Below are positions 56,735 through 64,000 of a stretch of DNA of 64,000 bases, piece by piece. Position 1 is the first letter of the stretch. Each line of letters starts with the position of its first letter. Location of the stretch: positions 557,571 through 621,570 of the forward strand of contig NZ_ML769315.1 of the NCBI RefSeq assembly GCF_009720365.1, in the 5' to 3' direction. This DNA comes from Catellatospora paridis (lineage in GTDB: Bacteria > Actinomycetota > Actinomycetes > Mycobacteriales > Micromonosporaceae). A model generated the notes under the pieces. That model was not told the origin of the DNA, did not search any database, and saw only the letters and a program-made list of their open reading frames with translations. The translations under genes were made by a program, and so were the position numbers.

Positions 56735-59211
56735 TGACGAGCAACACAGCCGTTCCCCAGCTGCCCGACCGTGCCCGCGTGGTGGTCGTCGGCGGCGGCA
56801 TCATCGGCACCTCCATCGCGTACCACCTGGCGCACATGGGCTGCAAAGACGTGGTGCTGCTGGAGCGGGACAAGCTCACCTCGGGCACCACGTGGCACGC
56901 CGCCGGTCTCATGGTCACCTTCGGCTCGATGTCGGAGACCTCGACCGAGATGCGCAAGTACACCCGCGACCTGTACAGCCGGCTGGAGGCCGAGACGGGC
57001 CTCGCCACGGGTCTGAAGCAGGTCGGGTTCGTGCAGGTGGCCACGGACGCGGACCGGCTGGAGGAGTACCGCCGGGTGTCGGCGTTCAACCGGCTGTGCG
57101 GCGTGGACGTGCACGAGGTCTCCCCTGGCGAGGTCAAGGGTCTGTTCCCGCTGGCGAACGTCGACGACGTGCTGGCCGGGTTCTACGTCGCCGAGGACGG
57201 CCGGGCCAACCCCGTCGACGTCACCATGTCGCTGGCCAAGGGCGCCCGGATGCAGGGCGTACGCATCATCGAGAACGTGCCCGCCACCGGCTTCCTGAAG
57301 CAGGGCAACACCGTCACCGGCGTACGCACGCCCTACGGCGACATCGAGGCCGAGTTCGTGGTCAACTGCGCGGGCATGTGGGCCCGCCAGCTCGGCGAGA
57401 AGGCCGGCGTGAACATCCCGCTGCAGGCCGCCGAGCACTACTACCTGATCACCGAGCCGATCGACGGCATGCACGGCGACCTGCCGGTGCTGGAGGACCC
57501 GTCGTCGTACGGCTACTTCCGCGAGGAGGGCGCCGGGCTGATGATCGGCCTGTTCGAGGCGCTGTGCGCGCCGTGGAAGGTCGAGGGCATCCCGGACACG
57601 TTCTCCTTCGGCGAGCTGCCCCCGGACTGGGACCGCATGGCGCCCTACCTGGAGAAGGCGATGGCCCGCATCCCGATCTCGACCGAGGTCGGGGTGCGCA
57701 AGTTCTTCTGCGGCCCGGAGAGCTTCACCCCCGACCTGGCCCCGATCGTCGGCGAGGCCCCGGAGCTGAAGAACTACTTCGTCGCGGCGGGCCTGAACTC
57801 GATCGGCATCCTGACCGGCGGGGGCATCGGCCGGGCCATGGCGCACTGGATCCTGAACGGCCGCCCCGACATCGACGTGACCGGCATGAACATCGACCGG
57901 CTGCACACGTACCAGAGCAACCCGGCCTACCGGGCGACCCGCACCGTGGAGTCGCTGGGCATGGTCTACGCGCCGCACTACCCGGGCAAGTCCATGGAGA
58001 CGGCTCGCAATGCCAAGCTGTCCCCGATCCACGAGCGCCTGCGCGCACGGCGCGGCTACTTCAAGGACGTCAGCGGCTGGGAGAGCCCCGACTGGTACGC
58101 CCCGGAGGGCCAGGAGCCCAAGGTCGAGAAGCTGTCCTGGGGGCGGCAGAACTGGTTCGGCCACTGGGCGCAGGAGCACCGGGCAGCCCGCGAGGGCGTG
58201 ATCCTCATGGACATGTCGTTCATGGCGAAGTTCCTGGTGCAGGGGCGCGACGCGGGGGCGGCGCTGGAGCGGCTGAGCGCGAACCGGGTCGACGGCGAGC
58301 CGGGGATGATCACGTACACCCAGTGGCTGAACGAGGGCGGCACGCTGGAAGCCGACCTGACCGTCACCAAGCTGGCCGACGACCGGTTCTGGGTGGTCGC
58401 CTCCGACACCGCGCACCGGCACGTCGAGACGCGCATGCGCCGGCACTTCGAGGCGACCGGGGCGCACGCGTTCGCCACCGACATGACCGGGGCGTACGCC
58501 CAGATCAACATCCAGGGGCCGCGGTCGCGTGAGCTGCTGTCCGCCGTGACCACGGCGGACATGTCGAACGAGGCGTTCGGGTTCCGGACGGCTCGCGAGA
58601 TCGACCTCGGGTTCGCCCGCGCGCTGTGCATCCGGATCACCTACCTGGGCGAGCTGGGGTACGAGCTGTACATCCCGGCCGAGCAGGCGGTGCACGCGTA
58701 CGACCGGCTGGTCGAGGCCGGGCGGCCGCTCGGGCTGCGGCACGCGGGCCTCAAGGCGCTGTCCAGCCTGCGGATGGAGAAGGGCTACCGGGACTACGGG
58801 CACGACATCGACAACACCGACTCGGTGCTGGAGGCGGGGCTCGGGTTCGCGGTCGCGCTGGACAAGCCGGGCGGGTTCATCGGGCGCGACGCGGTTCTCG
58901 CGAAGAAGGCCGAGGGGCCGCTGCGCCGCCGCCTGCTCCAGATCCTGGTCACCGACCCGGACGCGATGATGTTCCACGCCGAGGTGGTGCGGCGGGACGG
59001 GGTGCCGGTGGGCTACATCAGGGCCGCGTCATACGGCCACACGCTCGGCGGGGCGGTCGGGCTCGCGATGATCGACGCCGGGGACGTACCGCTCGACCAG
59101 GCCTGGATCGACGCGGGAACGTGGACCGTGGAGATCGCCGAGCGGGTTTACCCCGCCACGGCCTCCCTGCGCCCCCTCTACGACCCCAAGAACGGCCGCA
59201 TCAAGATGTGA
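56734..59211 (+). CDS. Dimethylglycine/sarcosine dehydrogenase-type flavoenzyme (DAO-GcvT fusion)
   Basis: An 825-residue two-domain enzyme. The N-terminal DAO half has VVVVGGGIIGTSIAYHL (16-32) and TTWHAAGL with H55, the position that binds FAD covalently in dimethylglycine and sarcosine dehydrogenases. The C-terminal half (about 440-820) is a GcvT-type aminomethyltransferase with a folate-binding barrel (SSLRMEKGYRDYGHDIDNTD). Such enzymes demethylate N-methylglycines and pass the one-carbon unit to tetrahydrofolate. The exact substrate is not certain. Confidence 0.92.
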   Translation: MTSNTAVPQLPDRARVVVVGGGIIGTSIAYHLAHMGCKDVVLLERDKLTSGTTWHAAGLMVTFGSMSETSTEMRKYTRDLYSRLEAETGLATGLKQVGFVQVATDADRLEEYRRVSAFNRLCGVDVHEVSPGEVKGLFPLANVDDVLAGFYVAEDGRANPVDVTMSLAKGARMQGVRIIENVPATGFLKQGNTVTGVRTPYGDIEAEFVVNCAGMWARQLGEKAGVNIPLQAAEHYYLITEPIDGMHGDLPVLEDPSSYGYFREEGAGLMIGLFEALCAPWKVEGIPDTFSFGELPPDWDRMAPYLEKAMARIPISTEVGVRKFFCGPESFTPDLAPIVGEAPELKNYFVAAGLNSIGILTGGGIGRAMAHWILNGRPDIDVTGMNIDRLHTYQSNPAYRATRTVESLGMVYAPHYPGKSMETARNAKLSPIHERLRARRGYFKDVSGWESPDWYAPEGQEPKVEKLSWGRQNWFGHWAQEHRAAREGVILMDMSFMAKFLVQGRDAGAALERLSANRVDGEPGMITYTQWLNEGGTLEADLTVTKLADDRFWVVASDTAHRHVETRMRRHFEATGAHAFATDMTGAYAQINIQGPRSRELLSAVTTADMSNEAFGFRTAREIDLGFARALCIRITYLGELGYELYIPAEQAVHAYDRLVEAGRPLGLRHAGLKALSSLRMEKGYRDYGHDIDNTDSVLEAGLGFAVALDKPGGFIGRDAVLAKKAEGPLRRRLLQILVTDPDAMMFHAEVVRRDGVPVGYIRAASYGHTLGGAVGLAMIDAGDVPLDQAWIDAGTWTVEIAERVYPATASLRPLYDPKNGRIKM

Positions 59212-59232
59212 CGGCGCCCGGCCCCGCCTTTT

Positions 59233-59295
59233 ATAGACGTTGGCCTATCTGGATGACTTTTTCGCGATCGGACTCATCCAGATAGGCCAACGTCG
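59233..59295. repeat. Family B palindrome, copy 3
   Basis: ATAGACGTTGGCCTATCTGG (59233-59252) continues to TGA at 59256 and pairs with 59274-59294; the outermost bases of the right arm differ. The loop holds TTCGCGATCGGAC, as in the other copies. It lies 21 nt past the stop of the DAO-GcvT gene. Confidence 0.92.
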
Positions 59296-59330
59296 TTGCA
59301 AGGCGGCCCCCTCGGCGCGCCCTGCCGGTG

Positions 59331-59367
59331 CCCGGCGGGGTTCGGGGGTCTGAGAACCCCGCCGGGG
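59331..59367 (-). terminator. Hairpin after the subtilisin-like gene
   Basis: CCCGGCGGGGTTC (59331-59343) and GAACCCCGCCGGG (59354-59366) form a perfect 13-bp stem with a 10-nt loop, 15 nt past the protease stop. Confidence 0.82.
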
Positions 59368-59381
59368 CTTGGGGGGTGGGG

Positions 59382-60572
<1,191 letters not shown>

Positions 60573-60880
60573 GGTTGGTTCCTCCCCTGTCAGGCCGGCG
60601 GCCCGAGGCACTGGCTCGTAGCTCGTGGCAGGACCCGCCGGAACTGTGTTTTGGAGGAACGTATACAGCGATTATGAATATTTGAAGACTTATGTTTATC
60701 GCTGTCTTGCTATTCACTGGGAAGGTTGGAGACCTGTCCCCCGACCCGGCGACGTCCCCGACTACCTGCCATCCCTCGGCTTGACCTGCATAAACGCCAA
60801 CGGACCGAGCTGCGGCGCAGTGACGGGAGGCCAGGTCTTGACCGCGTCGGCTTCCATGGCGGGGACACGGGGAGTACGGG
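60573..60880. other. Gene-free stretch with an AT-rich island
   Basis: Bases 60655-60722 are strikingly AT-rich for this window, with TATACAGCGATTATGAATAT and TTATGTTTATCG. This probably includes the promoter of the secreted protease on the minus strand. No convincing gene is seen; the short open frame crossing it has no coding character. Confidence 0.55.
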
Positions 60881-61053
60881 ATGCAGACGACGGCACAGCG
60901 GTGGTCCACCGGACTCGGCGCGCGGGTGGAACAGATCCTGCGGCTGGCCGAGAAGCAGGCTGAGACCACCGCACGGAGGCCCGCAAGGAGGCTCAGGAGA
61001 TCGTGGCGGCCGCCCACGCGCAAGCCGCCCGGATCAGGGGCGAGTCCCGCTGA
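60881..61053 (+). pseudogene. Frameshifted fragment of a DivIVA-like coiled-coil protein
   Basis: The ATG at 60881 opens MQTTAQRWSTGLGARVEQI and LRLAEKQAE, a segment typical of actinobacterial coiled-coil/DivIVA-like proteins. The coiled-coil continues in another frame from 60976 as EARKEAQEIVAAAHAQAARI and RGESR, ending at TGA 61051-61053. One indel between about 60962 and 60976 explains this. It is either a decayed fragment or a sequencing error in a gene of about 57 codons. Confidence 0.65.
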
Positions 61054-61080
61054 TCGGGGCGGTCTACGGCAGCGCCGCGG

Positions 61081-62670
61081 CTACCCGGCCGGGGTCGCGG
61101 CGGGCTGGTCCTGCGCGCCCGACGCCGGCTGTCCGGCCTTCTCGGACCGGATCTCGTGGCCGACGCTGGTCAGGCAGCGGCCGGTGGCCAGGTTCCACTT
61201 CCAGCCGTGCAGCTGGCAGGTGAGCTGGTCGCCCTCGACGATGCCGAACCGGGTCAGGTCGGCCTTCAGGTGCGGGCAGCGGCGCTGGAACGACCAGCCG
61301 TCCACGGTGATGTCCTCGGCGTCGGGCCGCTGCGACTCGTACCAGCCCTCCGCGTACTGCAGGCGCTCCTCGGACAGGCACTTGAAGAACGCGTACACGA
61401 ACTCGTTGTACTGCCCGATCCGCGCCGCGGAGAAGCGGCAGGACAGGAACAGCGAGTTGACCCAGTCGCCCTCGTCGATGTGCAGCAGGTGCTCGATGAG
61501 CCGCCGCTCGGTCCGGAACCGGTAGCGCACCTTCTCGTCCGCCGCGATCCGGACCTCCTTGTTCGGGAAGTCCACCAGGATCGACTCGATCAGCTCGCCC
61601 GCCGGGTCGGTCAGGTCGAAGCGCACCGGGCCGCCCACCCCCTGGGCCAGCCGCACCGACTCGTCCAGCAGCGGCTCGATGCGTGCCTTCATCCCGGCCA
61701 GCACGTCGATCTCCGGGTGCGACCAGGACGCCTTCTCCCGCTCGATGACCGTCCGCTGCCGCTCCTGGTACGCCTTGAGGTGCTCCTCCTTGCGGGCGAA
61801 GAACTCGTCCAGGTCCGGCACCGGGTGCGTGGTGTCGCACGCGTCGGCGGTCAGCGTCGACACCGAGCCCGGCAGCAGCACGACGCCGTTGGTCCCGCCG
61901 ACCTTGGCGTACTCCCGGAGGAAGTCCGACTGGTCCGGGAAGATGTTGCCCTCGTCGCCATGGATGTCGTTGAACTGCCACAGCTCGTCGTCGAGGAAGC
62001 ACGGCGGGCCCGCGATCGGGAAGACGTGCGACGCCTTCAGGTCGTCGATGTAGCGCCAGGTGCGGTCGTACTGCCGCTCGCGCTTCTGCTTGCCGAACGC
62101 GGTCTTGGCGGCCTGCGGCAGCTCGTAGACCATCGGGTACCAGATCGCGCCCGAGAACTGCAGCATGTGCGCGTGCACGTGGCCGAGCTCGGTGAAGCGG
62201 ATCAGGTCGGTGGGGCGGGCGTCGTTCTGGTTGAGCACGCGTACGCCGTCGTGCTCGACCCACAGCGACGAGTCGCCGATCGGGCCGTCCGTCGGCGAGA
62301 TCAGCGCCTGGATCATGATCTTCAGGCCGCCGTCGAGCTCGTGCACCTCGTCCGACACGGTCTTGAAGAACTTCGTGAAGCCCAGCGCCCGCAGCTCGTC
62401 CTCCAGCTGCGAGGTCGGGTACTCCGGCAGCAGCACGGTGGCCTTCTTGCTGACGAAGCGCTTCAGGTGCGCCGCGTCGAAGTGGTCCCGGTGCAGGTGC
62501 GACACGTACAGGTAGTCGACGTCGCCGAGGTGCTCCCAGTCGAGCTGCGAGTTGTCGGGGAAGGGGAACCACGAGGCGAAGTACGCCGGGTTCACCCACG
62601 GATCGCACAGGATCGAACCCGCCGCCGTGTCGATCCGCATGCTGGCGTGTCCCGTACCGGTGATCCGCAC
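61081..62670 (-). CDS. Metallo-beta-lactamase fold protein with C-terminal Rieske domain
   Basis: A 529-residue fusion. The N-terminal MBL-fold part has the zinc motif HLHRDHFD (58-65) and UlaG-like surroundings (MRIDTAAGSILCDPWVNPAY). The C-terminus has a Rieske [2Fe-2S] motif: C465, H467, C485 and H488. The same two modules occur, in another order, in CMP-Neu5Ac hydroxylase, so an oxygenase or hydrolase role on a sugar or lipid substrate can be imagined but is not shown. The GTG at 62670 gives the MBL start; AAGGGA lies upstream. There is no signal peptide. Confidence 0.88.
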   Translation of the reverse strand: MRITGTGHASMRIDTAAGSILCDPWVNPAYFASWFPFPDNSQLDWEHLGDVDYLYVSHLHRDHFDAAHLKRFVSKKATVLLPEYPTSQLEDELRALGFTKFFKTVSDEVHELDGGLKIMIQALISPTDGPIGDSSLWVEHDGVRVLNQNDARPTDLIRFTELGHVHAHMLQFSGAIWYPMVYELPQAAKTAFGKQKRERQYDRTWRYIDDLKASHVFPIAGPPCFLDDELWQFNDIHGDEGNIFPDQSDFLREYAKVGGTNGVVLLPGSVSTLTADACDTTHPVPDLDEFFARKEEHLKAYQERQRTVIEREKASWSHPEIDVLAGMKARIEPLLDESVRLAQGVGGPVRFDLTDPAGELIESILVDFPNKEVRIAADEKVRYRFRTERRLIEHLLHIDEGDWVNSLFLSCRFSAARIGQYNEFVYAFFKCLSEERLQYAEGWYESQRPDAEDITVDGWSFQRRCPHLKADLTRFGIVEGDQLTCQLHGWKWNLATGRCLTSVGHEIRSEKAGQPASGAQDQPAATPAG

Positions 62671-62867
62671 TGCCCGTTTCCCTTCTCGCCCCGTAGTGGA
62701 CCTGATAGACGCTACCTGAGCGCTCCGGCGGGCCCGTCCACCGCCACCTCGCCCGCGGGATGCCGGACTCCCCCCGAGCTCTGGATCACGCCATGCCAAA
62801 CTGTATTGCCGCCACCGCGACGCTCGCCGTCGGCGGAGGCCTGGAGTCGAGAGAGAAGGACCTGATC

Positions 62868-63089
62868 GTGGCCGCAGAAGAGCCGGTAACCTCGCCCGAC
62901 CAGCACGCTCCCACGCCGGTGAAGGCCGCCCGGATCGCCGGGACCGTGGTGATCGTCATGCTGCTGCTGATGCTGTTCGGCAACCACGAGGGCAATGTCG
63001 AGTCCATCTGGCTGATCGGCACCGCCGGGATCCTCGCCGCGATCATCATCATCGACGTCGTGCTGCGCCGCAACGGCCTGCGCGACTGA
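62868..63089 (+). CDS. Small membrane protein, 73 aa (DUF2631-like)
   Basis: The GTG at 62868, with AGAAGGA about 8 nt upstream, starts a 73-residue protein with a hydrophilic N-terminus and two hydrophobic segments (about 22-38 and 46-64), ending RRNGLRD. It resembles small actinobacterial membrane proteins grouped near DUF2631; this match is weak. Function unknown. Confidence 0.65.
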   Translation: MAAEEPVTSPDQHAPTPVKAARIAGTVVIVMLLLMLFGNHEGNVESIWLIGTAGILAAIIIIDVVLRRNGLRD

Positions 63090-63117
63090 CCTGCCCTGCG
63101 CGGCTGACCTGCGAAGA

Positions 63118-63160
63118 ACGGCCCCGGCCGCGCCCCGCGAAGGGCTGCGGCCGGGGCCGT
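63118..63160. terminator. Convergent terminator hairpin
   Basis: ACGGCCCCGGCCGC (63118-63131) and GCGGCCGGGGCCGT (63147-63160) form a perfect 14-bp stem between two converging genes. Confidence 0.88.
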
Positions 63161-63174
63161 CGTGCTTTCGCCGG

Positions 63175-64000
63175 TCAGCGCCGGCCGACGATGTCGCGCA
63201 CCTCGCGCAGCGCCTGCTCGACCTCGGCCTCGTAGTAGCCGCCGGGCACCAGGTTCAGGCGGCCCGCGTCGAGCTCGCCCTCGTTGACCGTGCCGCCGGT
63301 GCGCCCGGACAGCGAGCCCAGGACGTTCTCGAACAGCCGGTCGACCTGCTGCGGGTCGTAGCCGCTGCCGAACCGGCGCAGCTGGAACGTGCGCCGCAGC
63401 TGGTCCACCCGGGCCAGCTCGCCCGTGTAGGCCGGGCCCGCGGGCGCGGCCGGCGGCGGGGGCGGCGGAGGCGCGAAACCGCCGCCGCCACCGTACGTGG
63501 ACGGGTTGGCCGAGGCGGGGGGCACCGCGCCGAACGTGTTCGTCGCGTCGTTGTCGTATCCGCCGCGCTGCGGCGCGCCGCCGTACACCGGCTGCTGCGC
63601 GGTCACGGAGCCGAAACCGCTGCTCGGCCCGTACGGGTCGACACGCGGGGGCTCGTTGCGGGGCGGCTCCGGCATGCGCGGCGGCTGCGGCCGCTCCATC
63701 CGGATCTCGCTGGTCATGTCGGCGCGACCGTGACCGCCGCCGAAGCCGTCGAAGCTGCCCTGCGGGCCGGGCGGCACCGCGGGAGCCTGCTGCTGGCTGC
63801 CGGGACCGGGGCCCATCGAGCTCTGGCCCGCGTATGAGGGCTGCTCGTCGAAGCGCGGCTGCTCGTAGCGCGGCAGCGCGCCGGTCGGCGCGTTGGCGGC
63901 CGGGGTGCGGGTCGGCAGCGGCGGGGGCGGCGGGCCCATCCGGTCCGGCACGGGCGCGGGGGCCGGCGTCGGGCCGGCCAGGCCGGCCCGCAGCTCGGCG
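63175..64000 (-). CDS. DivIVA-like domain protein with Pro/Gly-rich linker (5' end cut)
   Basis: The C-terminal ~80 residues read VDQLRRTFQLRRFGSGYDPQQVDRLFENVLGSL and then PGGYYEAEVEQALREVRDIVGRR, the DivIVA-like pattern of Micromonosporaceae proteins. Before it lies a long low-complexity region rich in Pro, Gly and Gln. The frame is still open at base 64000, so the start is outside the window, although an internal GTG at 63951 exists. DivIVA-type proteins mark cell poles or septa; the role here is inferred. Confidence 0.75.
   Translation of the reverse strand, partial: AELRAGLAGPTPAPAPVPDRMGPPPPPLPTRTPAANAPTGALPRYEQPRFDEQPSYAGQSSMGPGPGSQQQAPAVPPGPQGSFDGFGGGHGRADMTSEIRMERPQPPRMPEPPRNEPPRVDPYGPSSGFGSVTAQQPVYGGAPQRGGYDNDATNTFGAVPPASANPSTYGGGGGFAPPPPPPPAAPAGPAYTGELARVDQLRRTFQLRRFGSGYDPQQVDRLFENVLGSLSGRTGGTVNEGELDAGRLNLVPGGYYEAEVEQALREVRDIVGRR

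Noticed and set aside
60625..60963. Plus-strand open frame across the AT-rich island
   Set aside because: It starts in a promoter-like region, lacks a ribosome site and runs out of frame with the coiled-coil fragment.

Overview
The window is very GC-rich DNA packed with actinobacterial core genes. The gene set, the tail-rich IF2, the mycobacterial-type methionine aminopeptidase and the frequent GTG/TTG starts point to an actinomycete, most likely Micromonosporaceae. The family assignment is an inference. No rRNA, tRNA, CRISPR array, insertion sequence or phage gene was found.

The backbone is a long series of minus-strand housekeeping genes in the order known from other actinobacteria, with accessory plus-strand genes between them. 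Read in the direction of transcription (right to left) it runs: dxr, site-2 protease, ispG; then a glutamine-synthetase-like, aldehyde dehydrogenase, SDR and PuuD-like operon, map and a VIT1 transporter; then rimP, nusA, ylxR, infB, a TRM11-like methylase, DUF503, rbfA, nrnA; a MATE transporter, truB, ribF, rpsO, pnp, an M16 peptidase, dapB; and thyX, dapA, rnj and the start of ftsK. Together these cover isoprenoid synthesis (ispG, dxr), lysine and cell-wall precursor synthesis (dapA, dapB), dTMP synthesis (thyX), FAD synthesis (ribF), translation initiation and ribosome maturation, and RNA decay (pnp, rnj, nrnA).

Accessory blocks are: a ribbon-helix-helix protein with a DUF4097 protein behind an array of TGACGTCA boxes (4.5-5.9 kb); a YcaQ-type glycosylase, two acetyltransferases and a GT87 mannosyltransferase (7-10.8 kb); a ferritin-like lipoprotein pair and a PadR/ABC/FtsX export operon (31-36 kb); divergent and separate DAO-type flavoenzymes (43.9 and 56.7 kb); a histidine-rich YqjI-like PadR regulator (46.8 kb); a TetR/MmpL divergon (53.7-56.6 kb); secreted proteins (PhoX-like and subtilisin-like); and an MBL-Rieske fusion next to a frameshifted coiled-coil fragment and a DivIVA-like protein (60.9-64 kb).

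Two genome-wide themes stand out. First, intergenic spaces carry several unrelated families of long palindromes; at least five are present in two or three copies, usually just past stop codons, and one supplies the C-terminus and stop codon of a TetR gene. Second, about sixteen genes have a TANNNT-type -10 box only 6-8 nt before the start codon and no Shine-Dalgarno sequence, which predicts leaderless mRNAs.
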